A stretch of 64,000 nucleotides of DNA. It comes from Diabrotica undecimpunctata. Taxonomy: Eukaryota > Arthropoda > Insecta > Coleoptera > Chrysomelidae. Both the position numbers and the translations under genes were made by a program. This document shows positions 43,141-57,500 of the stretch, piece by piece. The notes beneath the pieces are model-generated. The model was not told where the DNA came from. It did no database searches and saw only the letters and a list, made by a program, of their open reading frames with translations. The first letter of the stretch is position 1. Every line of letters starts with the position of its first letter. The stretch is taken from positions 109,386,231 to 109,450,230 of the forward strand of contig NC_092806.1 in assembly GCF_040954645.1 (NCBI RefSeq). Reading direction: 5' to 3'.

Positions 43141-45582
43141 TAAGCTAAGAAGAAGAAATAAGGCCACAACTCAAAAAAGGCAGCTGATAAAGCCTATGAG
43201 AGATACGAACATATATTTAGGTATACACAAAACATCTTTTTTTATATACACAAAAATTTATCGGATTATTATTTTCCATGGACTTAGTTCATGCACCAAC
43301 AAAAAGGCAATTCAAGAAAGGGAAGGCATGGGAAAAATTCAACTGTTGATATTCTACAAAGATTTCAATCGCTTCTTTATTGAAATTAAGATATATTTAT
43401 ATACGGAGCTTTAATATTATAAAGGGATTGCCTAACATTTAAGCAATTACAATTACTAAAGACTGAAATCAACAAAAGGATGGGACAAGGTAAGCAATTA
43501 TACCTAATTCGTTTTACAAATTCCCATCTGTCAACAAAAGCACGTGAAAGCCAAAACAGGGTCGTACTGAGGTATATTATATGATTTTTAAAAATATTTA
43601 CTTTTGAAACTATTAGTGTAAGAATTTCTTGAAATTTAATCACTGTGAGTAAAATTTAATGTTCCATTGAAGGAAAATGTGCTAAAATAAAATATTCATT
43701 AATTGAGAGATACATAACAAAGTAAACATTTTGAATAAAAAAGCAACAACAATTTGAATTTAAATAGGGTGGCAAGTTTGGATCTGTAACATGAGAATCC
43801 ATATGGCTTAAGGCAATAAATTATATTTAATAGCCTCTTGACGAATGAGAGGGCGAATATTAAAACGTACTTATGTTTACAGATGGGAATTTGTTAAATG
43901 AATACACTTTAACAAAACTAAACTGCGCGCTGTGGAACTAGTCCAGTCGCCAGAGAGTTTACTCCTAAAAATCATACGAACAAGCTGAATTTCGCAGAGA
44001 ATATTAATTTTGGGACCCCAAAAAAAGATGCAAAAAAGTTTACCACTTTTACTCCCGGGCTTACCCCTAAACCCCCCCGATAGGGGGGGTAAAAACGTGA
44101 AAAAATCGATTTACCAAAAATCTGTACACCGTAGAAAAAAATGTTGCTGAGATAATTTTAATCAAAAATGTTTTTTAGCATTTTTAGTGTAGAATGAACG
44201 GTTCTGTTAGAAACAACGCTTGTAGCGACCGTCGATTTTGCATGTCAGTTACGCGCGCGAAATCAATGTTCAATAAAATTTGTATCAGCTGGACGGTAAA
44301 AATTCGATATCTTTTGATCCAAATGTCCTATCGACAAAAATCAAGATGCGTTTTAAATGGAAAGAATGCAGTTTTTGTATTTTGCCGAGAATAAACTCAG
44401 TTTTTATAAAGGTGTTAAATAAATTAAGAGAATGAACTTGGACCCTTGGCTGGAGGTGCTTATATACATTATAATATTCCTGAAATAAATGACCTGAGGA
44501 GATGGTTTGACCACTCATCCGCAGAAACCTGTTGTACAGCAGATTCCAAATCTACAATTTCCATTTGGATCGCAAACCTTCGAAAGCAGAATGCACAATA
44601 AGAAGAAGTACTATATTAACTTTTGTTTTATTATTATGTCAAAATAAGTAAGAAATAAATATGATACAAGCGAAAGTGCATGATGTGTTTATCTATTAAC
44701 TGCAACCGTTTATCTTTCAATCTGTCCAGCAGAGGCCACGGTTAAGATTCCCCATTTAAAACACACTATATTGTCGCAACGTCGCACACTACATTGCATA
44801 TGAATGGCATCGTCTAGAATAGAAATACCTGTCTTATTATGATGAACCGTGACCTTTGCAGAAATATCACTGTCTTTCATATACGACATACATGACACGC
44901 AATGTTAATGATGGTTAGAATAAAAGCTGCAAATCTATTGAGCAACAAAAACTGGATTAAGAATATCTGTTTTCATAAGTTTAAACCAGCAATTATTTTA
45001 TAAAATAATCTTTACAGATCAAAACTTGTTGCTTTCATAACAAGTCCTTTAAGTTAAAAATATATCAGCCTTATTAAATTCTTCACTAAATCTTTTTCAT
45101 AATTTATCTTTTTATTCTGAAATAAACACTCACATAGTCCACACAAAATAAAAAAAAAATGTAGCCCATCTTGACTTACGGCTGTGGCTAAATATTTCAC
45201 AGAAACATAATTTAGCGTTTGGTAAGTGCCACTTCAACCGTTTTGTAAACAAAATAGTACGCGTTTTATGGTGGAATAATTATATAGAAAAATTATTATA
45301 AATACCTTTCAGAATTGTATCTTACAACTCAGTGTTAAGATTTTCTAACAATTGGTTAATTGAGTTAACTTAAAACGAAAATTTGGAGTCAATAGATGAG
45401 AAAAAGAGCTCGATGACTCATGTTCATATTTTGTGTGAACTTGATAATTGAGTAATCCAATAATGTGTGATAATATATAGTACAAAAAATAAATTAAACA
45501 TACATTATAAAAAATTAAAAAACATAACAAACATTATTTTAAAACTATTTTACAAATACACAAAGAATATTTTTCAAAAAAT
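43141..45582. other. Long spacer; possible high-copy repeat at 43.9-44.4 kb
   Basis: No host gene. At 43925-44400 composition changes: poly-C and poly-G runs (near 44070 and 44090), ACGCGCGCGAAATC, and simple A-runs, the look of a non-coding interspersed repeat. Short inverted matches occur around 43510 and 43880 (ACAAATTCCCATCTGT and its inverse). Confidence 0.4.
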
Positions 45583-48500
45583 TTATGTCTGCACTTCAGT
45601 TTGTACAAATTTATCTTCTTTTTTCAAGTTTCCGCATTTGTGAGCAATGTCCAACATTTCTCTTAGGCCCTGAAATATACAACAACTTAGTAAACAGTAA
45701 GTGAAAAATACTGCATCGTCGTAATGCAATAACGTTAACATTCGAATGAATGCCTATGTTTAAAAAGGGGCAGAAATAGAGCATGTTTTATATCGGCAAC
45801 AGCGCTACGCTATGTCAAGTCAGTTCACACTGTATACGGACCAATCCTATAATTGGGTTCTGCGTTGTTTTAACTTCTTCTTCTTCTTTCAGTGCCTATT
45901 CGTTCCGAATATTGGCAATCATTCTGGCTATAATTATTTTATTGACTGATCTTTAAATAGATTCGTTGTTGTTGTGGAAAACCATTTCCTCAGGTTCTTC
46001 AACCATGATATTCTCCTTCTCCCAATTCCTCGCTTTCCGAATACTTTACCCTGTAGGATTACCTTCAGTAATCTGTATTTAGTGCTGTTTCTCATTATAT
46101 GTCCGAGATATTCCAACTTTCTCTTTTTAATGGTATACATCACCTCTCTTTCTTTGCTCACTCTTCGTAATACGGTCTCGTTGGTTATCTTGTCTGTCCA
46201 TGATATCCTTAGAATTCGCCTGTATAGCCACATCTCGAAGGCTTCAAGTTTTTTCTCCATTGCTTCAGTTAGTGTCCAGGATTCAACTCCGTAATACAAT
46301 ATTGAGAAGATATAACATCGTAGGAGCCTTACTTTTATCTCCAGATTAAGATTGTGGCTTTTAAAGAATTTGGCCATGTTATTGAATGCACTCCTAGCCT
46401 TCTCTATTCTACATTTTATTTCCTGTGAGTGATCCCATTGTTCATTTACTGTTGTTCCAAGATAGTTATACTGTTTTACTCGGTCCACTGGTGTATTATT
46501 GATAAGTAGTTGAGCGTCTCTAACTTTATTTTTGCTGATGATCATAAATTTAGTTTTTGTTATATTTACTTGAAGTCCAAATCTTTCACTTACTTCATTT
46601 ACTTTGTTTATCAGTTGCTGTAAACTGTTCAAACTGTCTGCAAAAATAACGGTGTCGTCTGCATAACGGATGTTGTTTAGGCGTTCTCCATTTAGAAGTA
46701 TTCCATGTTCGCATTTTTCCAAGGCTTCACTAAATATTTCCTCTGAATATAGATTAAATAATATAGGTGAAAGTATACAACCTTGTCTAACGCCTCGTAG
46801 AATCTGGATCATTTCCGTTGGTTCACCTCCAAAATTCGTTCTTATTGTGGCTGATTGGTTCCAGTATAAATTTTGTATTATACGCCGATCTTTATCATCC
46901 ATTTGGGCTTTTGTTAGAATATCCATCATTTTTTGGTGTTGAACTGTATCAAATGCTTTTTGGTAGTCCACAAAGCAGGTGTAAATATCGCAAGTCATAT
47001 CTCTGCATCTTTGAAATAATACTTGTAGACTAAACAGTGCATCTCTTGTACCTACGCCCTTCATGAATCCAAACTGTGTGTCTTGTATTCTCTCTTCGCA
47101 TAGCTTGTATATTCTACGATGTATAATTTTAAGAAAAAGTTTTAATGTATGGCTCATTAGACTTATTAGCCTATATTCTCCGCACTTTTTTGCTCCCTGT
47201 TTCTTTGGTAAGGTAATAAATTCTGAAAGTAGCCAATCTTTTGGGATATTGCCTGTGTCATAGATATTATTGAAGATTTTGCATAGTACTCTTAAAGATT
47301 CATCATCAAGAAGTTTAAGAAATTCAGATTGTACTCCGTCTGGTCCTGGAGCTCTACCTTCTTTTAGTGATATTATGGCTGCTCTTATTTCTGCCACTAG
47401 TATAGGTGGTCCTGTTTCCGTAGGTATTGGGGGCTGGTTCTCTCTCTCATCAAAAAATAAATTTCTTATGTAATTTTTCCAGGTATCATTGATACTCTCT
47501 TTGTCTACGATTATCTCTCCATTGTCATTAACAAGTTTACTTATTCTTCTGTTTTTACATTTACCTGTAATTTCTCTTACCTTCTTATGCACGTTGAAGT
47601 CGTCGTATATACTTTGGAGAATTTCGATTTCTTGGCATTTTTTCTGAAGTTCTTTCTGTTTGGCTTCTCTGATCTTTCTCTGTATCTCTCGCTGTAATGT
47701 TTTATACATGGAGTTATCGTTCTTGTTTTTCCTTCTTTCTTCCATTAGCTGCAGAATCTCTGTCGTCATCCATGTCTTATTCTTACCTTCTACGTTCTTT
47801 ATAAAATTGTCTTTAATGTCGTCTATTGTTTTCTTAAGGGATTCTATCTTATCTTCTGTGCTTTCCGTTGTATTATCAATTTCTTTAAATTTTCTATTTA
47901 ATGTTTTGCTGACTATTTCTTTTACTTCGCTACATTTCAGTTTTCTCATGTCATGTTCTTTTTTTTTTTAACTAGGCGGATATATTTCGAGGATATGTGG
48001 AAGATTGATATTATGAACACCAATGTCGTGTTCCCAAGGATTATTTAACGACTTATCAACAGAGGGTTTAATAGTATCCTTTTCATATATTGATTTCCAG
48101 TGCGTGCATAAATATACTGTTATATAATGGCGTAACGAAGGCGTCCGGATTCCCGGTGCCTTGTTGTGTCTTTGCGTCCGTATTGCTTGTTTGATCTGTT
48201 CAAAAACAGTCAAAAACAACAGAGTCCCAGGAGCCGATGACATTGAGATTGAAAGTATTAAAACGTGGAGAAAAATTAATTTATGCACTAAAAGTCCTAT
48301 TTAATACATGCTTAAAAACCGGAAGAATTCCAACGTCATGAAACAATGTTACCAAGGTAATCATGATCGTAAAAAGAGCGAACAGACATATATTAAAAGT
48401 TAGCACCCGTTTAGTCTTGCCTCATACGTGTTCAAATTGTTCATAAAGATCTTCACAATACGATTAGCTTGTACAGTAAATGTATATCAACCTAAAGGGC

Positions 48501-51500
48501 AAGTAGGTTTCAGATCCAATTAGTATAGTAATATTACAAAGTACAACTTACTAGTTAGTTAAAAAAACAGTGGAATGAAACAAACCACGGGTCTAAATAT
48601 TTGTTGAACTATGAAAAAGCTATGTCTGTAGAGTTAGCATATCCATTTTATACAGCCGAATTAAAAGCAACTCTATAATTTATTGCTAGTTTATTACGGA
48701 AAGAAAAAAATTATTGATGTAGCCGTTTCCGAGAACAATGGGTATGCTAACTTTAAGGTAAAGCTAGCATAGCCATAGCTATATCTCGGTAAGGACAAGG
48801 GGGACAGAGCCCATCTTGGTGGCATACTTTATTGCTAATTAATTGCTGTTGATTGGAATATTGATTGCTAATTTATTGCTGAACTTTTATGCCAAGAAAC
48901 AATTTATTGATGCAACGGTTTCCAACAAACAATGATTATGCTAACATTACGGTAAAGCTAGCATAGCCATTGCTATATCTCGGCAAGGAAAAGGCTGATA
49001 ACAAAACACCAGAATACACCACAAAGATAAAAATCGAAAGCTTACAAGATGCCTCCATAAGATACCTATTCCAAACAAAAAATAACCGAAAAAAGCAGGA
49101 ACAAATATATCGCAGAAAGTAATGGAGTCGAAGAAAGCTGGGTAAGAATTAGGTCTAATCAAGGAATCTTGGTAAAAGAAATAGAAATAAAAATAAATCG
49201 TTCGCAAGGCGAATAATTCCATGGTTTTATAAAGAAGTGAAGGAAAAAATAAAGAAAAGAAAAAAGCTTACCTGAAATACATGTCAACCAAAACACAATA
49301 GGCATACCATAAGTACAAGATAATAAGAAACGAAAAACATGCACTTGTAAGAAAAATAAAAAATGATCACTGGGAACGCTTTTCGAAAGAAATGGAACAT
49401 AATTTATACGGTCTGTTAAGGAAATATGGCACTTTATAAGAGGTCAAAGAACGGAGGTAAAGGAACTAATAGAACCAAAACACATAGAATAGGATATATG
49501 GATTGACTACCTAAAAAAGCTCTATGCAGAGGGGGAACAAATGACGTCAGAACCGGAAACACTAGAAATTACCAGAAATGAAGAACTTAATATAAATATG
49601 CAGGGAGTTTGTAAAATACTTAAAAAGCTAAAGAACAGAAAAGCAGCAGGTAAAGACGGGATACCAAACAAATTACTGAAATATTGTGGAGCAGCAAGGA
49701 CAGAACAATTAACAATATTAATTAATAAAATAATACAACACAATAAAATACCAGAAGAATGATTAAACTCTGCATATATTGGTATGGGGCAAATTGAGTA
49801 GCTCTATAACCGATGCGGTCAGTTTTAAGCCCGGATAAAAGAGGAGGGGCAAATGAGTAACACCTCTAAAAAAACCAGGCTTTAGATGACCCGGCTGATA
49901 GCACTCTGTGAAGGTCCCTGTCTGAGGTACAGGTGAAAACCGGTCAACGGTCTCAAGAGCAGAGGATGGCTGGAATTAGCAACCTAACGAACGAAAATCG
50001 CAAGATGAAAAAGCCAAATACGGAAACACTACCCCCGGTGGAAATCCACACCATCAGATACGGGAGGGGGCCAATGTTGCGAAGAGTTCAGAAGACCCAG
50101 TCTTATCAAAGCTCAACCAAAAATCAAAACGAAGAAAAGATAGGACACTCATATATGCAACGTGGAATATACAAGGATGGAACAAAAGGGCGACGAAAGT
50201 GATCAAGGAGTTTAGAGAAAGTAACATCGACATACTAGTAACAACAGAAACCAAAAAGAAAGGAAATGGAACGGAAACAATAGAAGACCGTATCCACTGC
50301 TGGTGCGGAGTTAATAAGGAATGTAGAGCAAAGGCAGGAGTGGGAATGCTAATCAAAAATAAGTGGAAGCACAGTGTTAGAACATGGGAGCCAATCAACG
50401 AGAGGATAATTAAAGTGCATATAGACACGTACGGTAAAGAGGCAGTGATAGTCGGAGTATATAAACCAACAGACGATTCCTCGAGAGTAGAAAAAGAAAA
50501 TTTCACGGAACAACTTCAACACCAAATAGAGCTCATCAAGAAGAACGTGGAGATAATTATAACAGAAGACCTTAACAGTAGAACTGTAAGGAAAGAGAAC
50601 GATAAAGTAGTGGGGAGATTTGGAGAGGATGAACAAAACGATAACGGAGAACGTCTGATTGAATTATGCGAACTAAACAACCTAAAAATCACCAACGGAT
50701 TCTTCAGACATAAAAATATTCATAAATATACATGGACGCAAGAAACACGAAAGCTGAAATCGATAATAGACTACGTAATAGTTAAACAAAATACCACAAT
50801 AAAGATAAAATATGTGAGAGTCAGAAGAGGAGCAGAATGTGGAACTGACCATAAACTACTGAAAGCAAAAATGGGCATTAATTGGAAACATAACAAGACC
50901 CCCTCGACAGAAGAACCGTTGAACGCTATAAGAGAAAAACAATACAATATAGAACTACTCCAAGAACTATCAATAAGAGAATTATACAAACAACTTCTAC
51001 ACCAAAAATTAATAGAATTTAGATACGGCAACATCGAAGAAATATACGAGCATATAAAGGCGAGTATAAAACAAGCAGCATTCGAAGTCCTTGAAGAGAA
51101 AGAACATATAACAAATAAACAGCACTATTATGAAATAAATAAACCAACAAAAACAATAATTGAAGAAAAAAGCAACTATACAGAAAATGGCTGACTACAA
51201 ACAAAGATGAAGTTTATAAAGAATATAGAGAAAAAGATAGAGAAGTGAAAAAACAACAAAAGAATGAAGAATGGGAAATAGCCTGCTTAAATATTGAAAC
51301 ATACATAGGAGGTACAAGAACTTCGCAGTCATGGAAAGTACTGAGAGGATTGAAACAAAACTCAAAAGAAAAAATTAAATTGGGAAATATACAGGACAAA
51401 GAATGGAAGGACTATTATAAGGAACTGTTAACAGAACAAAGACCACAATTCATTGGAAAAGAAAACAGGCGAAGATGAAGCAGGTCCTCACAACAAGAAA

Positions 51501-54500
51501 TACAAGTAACAGATAGGGAAATGAGAATGGCCATAAAAGCAATCAAAAATAAGAAAGCACCGGGACCTGGAGGCATCTCACCTGGGATTATAAAGTATGG
51601 CTTAACAAAAATTACATCGGATGATAAAATGGATATTTCAGAAAGCCATAAATGGAGAACAGCTCCCAAAGGAATGGACGGATGCATATATGACATCTAT
51701 ATTTAAGAAAGGAGATAGAAAACGATGCGAAAACTACAGAGGAATAAGCGTAATATCATCAATAGGAAGATTATATGGAAAGATACTGCGAGAAACGATA
51801 GAACAAGCGATAAAAGGCAAAATCAGGGAGGATCAGACAGGCTTCATGGCAGAAAGATCATGCATAGAGCACATATACACACTGGAACAACTGTTGGAAA
51901 AGAAAAAAGCAAAAAATATAGATATACATTTGGCATTTGTGGACCCGAGAAAGGCGTATGACTCTGTACCAAGGTCAGAACTATGGGAGGCAATGTACAA
52001 ATTAGAAATACAGACAGACATAGAAGCTACAAAAGCTATGTATAAAGAAAATGAAGTGTCTATTAAAATGGGAACAAGAATCATAGGAGACTTCACCACA
52101 ACAAAAGGGTTCCTGCAGGGTTGTTCCACATCTCCAACCCTATTCAAAATATACTTAAAGAAAACCTTGACTACATGGAAAAGAAAATGCAGAGGCATGG
52201 GAGTACCAGTACGAAATAAAGACTCATTGGGCCCTAAGCTCTTTAATTTAATCATGAATGAAATCATCAAAAGCGTTAACAAAGGAAGAGGACACAAAGA
52301 ATGGGAAACAGAGAAGTAAAAATACTCTGTTACGCAGATGATGCAATATCGATAGCCCAATTGAATATGACAATCTCATCTCAGAAAACCAAAACAATAG
52401 TAATCAGCTAATAACCAATCAGATTTAAAATAGAAATTGATGGCATCAGTATTGAACAAGTAATGGAAACAAAATACCTTGGAATTACACTGTCCAGCTA
52501 TGGAGACCTGGACAAAGAAGTGAGAGATGAAGCACAAAAAGCAAATAGACTGGCATGATGACTTAATAACACTATATGGCGAAACAGACACATTAACACT
52601 GAGATGAAGTCAAGAGTTTACAAAGCCAGTGTAGGACCAATAATGACATATATATCAGAAACAAGACCCGACACAACCACAACACAAAGGCCACTGGAAG
52701 TTGCAGATATGAGAGTTCTGAGAAGAATTACAGGAAAAACGCTGAGAGATCGAAAGAGAAGTGAAGACATTGGAAGAAAATGTATCACAATGTTTAAACG
52801 AATGGACACTAAATAGGAAAAAAATTGAATAACCACATAAGCAGAATGGGAGAGACCCGTGTCGTCAAAATAGCAAGAGATAAATCACTAATTGGCAGAA
52901 GAAGTATCGAACGACCGCGCAAAAGATGGAGTGGCAACCTTCCATAGAGGTATTAATCTGCCAATGAACAAGCAGAATTACTTATAAAAAGTAAGAAGAA
53001 AAAATGATGAGGAAAAATAATTAACTACTAAAATATTAAAATTACATCTAAGCCATGTATGAAAGATCGAAGAATTTAGGACAGCAGTATAAAGTAAAAA
53101 GATGAAAATCACAATGATAGTAGTGATCATTAAAAAAAAAAGACTATAAGAAGGGGAATGATCTTACCTGATTTTCTACTTGTAACATAGAAACTACTTC
53201 TTGTACCCTAGAATCCCTATCCTCATCTATCAAGGCAGCTTTGTCCATCACAGCAGCCATTTCTTGAATTTTTTCTGCTTGATTTTTAATAATCTCACTA
53301 TATTTTTGCTCCTGCATTGCCTTAAAATTTATTTTGGATTTGTAGATTTCTTCATTGGTATGTTCCCTATATTTAGACATCACATGCTGTAGCGTGGTAT
53401 GGTAATCCTCCAAAGCAGCCCTAAGTTCTCTATTTTCTTGTTGAATCTCCTTTAAATGCCTATTTTCTTTTTGAATATTTGCTATTAATTGGGAATGGGG
53501 ACGTTGGTTGGCTACTTCATTTAACTGTTCTACTTCTTCTTGAAACTAAAACAATATATTTAAAAATCATACAAAAAGCATTGATGTTTAAGATCAAATT
53601 AAAAAAAAATACTCCTGTAGAATCATTGAGAAAATGCTAGTTGGAGTACACATTAAAAATTAAATATTTGGGTTGAAACTTGGTCAACCGGTTAGACACA
53701 GGACGTGCCACATATGGCCGAGTATTATCACCATGCATCAGGTGAACGTGAAAGTTTTCAGCAACATTATTGTAGCACTGGTGTATGTGTAGATTCCATG
53801 GCCATGTCTTCAAACTCCCTGAAATTTCCCAATAGCAGTTGTAACATGTCTTTGTCCTGGATGTTGCTCAGCTGAAGTATCTCAAAAACACCGCCATAAT
53901 TGACTTTGGGAGACTCCCATGTGCTCAGTTATGCCAGTTTACAGCATGCAAGAAGGCCTATAGCTCCATTAATTTAATCCGAATTTAAATGATGTTGTTC
54001 TATAGTAAATCGAAGTATTTATAATGAACCTACTAAACATGAACGGTATAACGTGAATAAAATTAAAACTGTATAAACAAAACTGTATAAAAAAAAAACT
54101 GTATAAAAAAACGGGTGTGGCAGTCCAGTGGGACTGCCGGTGGAAGTTACACTTCTATACACGCATTCGCCGTTACAAATTTATTTGGGAGTCAATCTGC
54201 ACAATCATTACATATGTAATTCTATAGGGAAGACATAGCAGAAAGAGAAACAGAAATAATAACAACTTACTAACAATGAAGGATTGAATCAATATTTTGA
54301 TGAAAATGTATATTTTTATTTTCATATATGTATGAAAGGAGTTGAATGCAAAATTTTTTTACACATACTCTGCAGTAAAAGTCATTGTTTATTTTGTTAT
54401 TAATATAATAATACAATACAAATTAAACTGCAATATTCATAAGTATTTGAAAATGACAATAATATACATAAAAAAATACACTACAATACAGTGCAACATA

Positions 54501-57500
54501 ATTCCATATATAATAATACAATACAAATTAAAATGCAATATCCATAAGTATTTAAAAATGACAATAATGTAATAATATTAATAAAAAAGTCCTCCCCGAC
54601 TGGGAATCGAACCCCGGTCTCCCGCGTGACGGGCGGGGATACTGACTACTACACTACCGAGGACATAACACAAATGTATTTCAAAATTGACAGTTCTGGA
54701 TCATACAGTGATTTATTGAGATTATTATTTTGAAATACAAAAGAATAATATAATTAGGAACATTTAATAAATAATACAAAACATATCACATAAATAATAA
54801 TATTAATAAATATTTTATTATATGTATAAAATTATATGTATATCTATCTTTATATATTATATATAATATTAAATTATATATACAAAAGGAACATTTTTAT
54901 ATTCGAGAGAGGAAGAGAGAGAAAATATATCTTCTGTCTCTCTCTCTTACTCATTATCTTACATATGTAATGGTTTCACAGATTTACTCCCATACAAATT
55001 TCCAACGTGGAGCGCGCGCATAGAAGTATAACTTCAAAAACTGTATAAAAATATACAGAATGAGAATGTGTAACAATAAAATATAATTCACAAATTCATC
55101 CACAAAAATTCAATTTTGTTAATTTTATGATTTTATAAAAGAGACCCTGATAAGCTTAACTTTCACTACTGACTCTGTATCTAATATATTCAAAATTACA
55201 AAAGTAATTACAGTACACAAGCGAGAAAACTGAATAATTACAGACCAATCTCACTATTGAGGGCTACTCTGGCTACCCTGACTAAAAATATCATTTTACA
55301 GGGTAGCAGCAGAACTTCAGCCACAAGAAACCTAATAAGCAAAACTATATATCTTGAAACATCTTGGTATAAGATGTCTTTCTTTAGATTGGTTCCAGGA
55401 TTATATCATGAGTAGAATGCAATCCGCCTAAACCTAATACTGTATCAGTATATCACTTTAGAGACTATGGGGAGTTTTGATTCTTGCCCTACTCTCTTTT
55501 TAGTATGTTTAGTATGTTAACTTAGTCAGCTTACTACATTAATTACAGAGTCAATGACAATTCTATTTTAACTAAACCTGTGTTACATTTTTTAAAGAAT
55601 GGAGGCCAATAATTTTTCCTTACAAAATGCATTAAAGTAGCTCGTATCTGCCTTGATTTCTCATTATATGTCTCAAGTACTGCAGCTTACGGCTCTTCAC
55701 GATGTTGACCAAATCCGCAGTTGTGTTTATCCTCCGAAGTACTTCTTCATTGGTGACTTTGTCTGTCCATGGTATCTTCAGGATCCTTCTGTATAACCAT
55801 AGCTCAAAAGCTTGAAGTTTTGATAGAATTTCCGCCTTCAATGTCCACGTTTCTACTCCGTACAGAAGCACTGAGTACACATAATATTTAAGGAGCCTTA
55901 TTTTTGTTTCTAGGGTGAGGTCATGGCTCTTGAACACAGAACTCATAGTCAAGAATGCACTTTTTGCCTTTCCGATGCGACATTTAATCTCTTGGGTATT
56001 GTAAGACACATTCAATTCTCATTTGGTTCACATACAGATTTGCTCCAGTTATGTTTTCCTTGCTGATGATCATTAGCTTGGTTTTGATGTTGTTTATATC
56101 CAGTCCATATTTTCTACTTATTTCCGTTATTTTGTTCATTAAGTATGCAGCCCTTCTATGGTATTGAAAAACACTATTGTATCATATGCACGATACAATA
56201 TGATCACTAACACTAATCACAAATAAATGAAAGAGCATAGTAATACCAAAAAGTGAAAATACTACGTAAAAATCGGAAAGGTACATCTGGATGTCATAAA
56301 TGCAAAGTTAAAAGCAGAAGAGACAAAAAGTTAGTATCTCAATAATAATGACAGGCAGATCGTGAGATAAGAGAGAAGATATATATTCGTCTCTACCACT
56401 AAAAATCATCTAGTATATACTGGCGAAAAATAGAAGAGATAGAGAGAAAAAAGACCAGTTCCTTTCATATTATATAATGTATCAGATTTATGGGTGGAAT
56501 AAATCTCGAGATCAGCTGATGTCGTACTATCCAGTGAAACGAAGGACATTACGATGGTATAAAAAACTTATTCAGCTCTATTTATACAATAATAATAATG
56601 CTGTTAAAAAAATTTCTGGTAAGAAACTCACACTCCAGCAATTCAGAATTGCACGTTTGGAAAAACCATTGCCACTGACAACCCCTTCAATTACAACCAA
56701 CAAAGGGATTATTGGGCATATACCTGTGCAGATTGGGCTGGGAAATGAACATGGCAGGTCTGTCAGCAACAATGTCATGTATGCTCAATAACAAGATTCA
56801 AAGATACTTTATACAATAGTGCAGAATGTGCAGAGAGACCTGGACTATATAATAAATATTTCATTGAGTATCACAAATAAAACTTTGCATTAATTAATAT
56901 TTAAATGGGAATAAGCCACAATTAAAGGTTAAAATACATTTATTGACGTTTCAATTTCCACTTCGGAAATCGTTCTCTTTTTCCGAATTGGAAATTGAAA
57001 CGTCAATAAATGTATTTTAACCTTTAATTGTGGCTTATTCCCATTTAAATATTAATTAATTTAAAATGCCACAAGAAAATAGCTTGAGAACAATAAAACT
57101 TTGCACATTTCTTTTTGTTTAATATGTTTTATTTTGTATGTTATGAATAAATTTTGATTTTCTTAAAGATTGCATTATTTTACTACATATTTTACTACAT
57201 TTACTACTCTGTCCTCTACATTTTTTTTTAATTCTAAAAATATACTGAGGATGCACATGTGCGCTTTGGAAAAAATTATAATAAAAAACGTTATTTTAGA
57301 TTACTATGATATTTTTAGCGTAGACGTATATATTAACATAAACTGAGCAGTCTGTAGAGTTAAGCGACGACACCCTCTTTTTTTTTCGTTGTTCATTGTG
57401 TTTCTGTCTTACATCAAGTAAGTATTGCACGGTCTCTTTTTGGTGGGGAGATAGAAAGAGTGAGAAGTTTCAATGCGCTAGAGAGAAACAGATCGAAGAA

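Larger units (their letters stand above)
54135..55060. mobile_element. Inverted-repeat element of about 0.93 kb enclosing a tRNA-Asp-like gene
   Basis: The left end GAAGTTACACTTCTATACAC (about 54145) and the right end, read inverted (GAAGTTATACTTCTATGCGC, about 55038), are followed on both sides by ACAAATTT-like, GGGAGT, AATCTG and CATTACATATGTAA strings. This makes arms of roughly 120 bp with mismatches and small gaps. Between the arms lie a tandem AT-rich repeat and the tRNA-like gene. No transposase is present and no target duplication could be fixed. ACTGTATAAA strings repeat just outside both arms. Confidence 0.65.

Noticed and set aside
45974..47971. Six plus-strand frames opposite the 671-codon RT
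   Set aside because: Antisense shadows of the LINE RT.
47968..48288. 106-codon minus-strand frame
   Set aside because: It overlaps the plus-strand family D fragment, whose RT motifs explain the sequence.
50349..51034. Hydrophobic minus-strand frames
   Set aside because: Antisense to the family A endonuclease.
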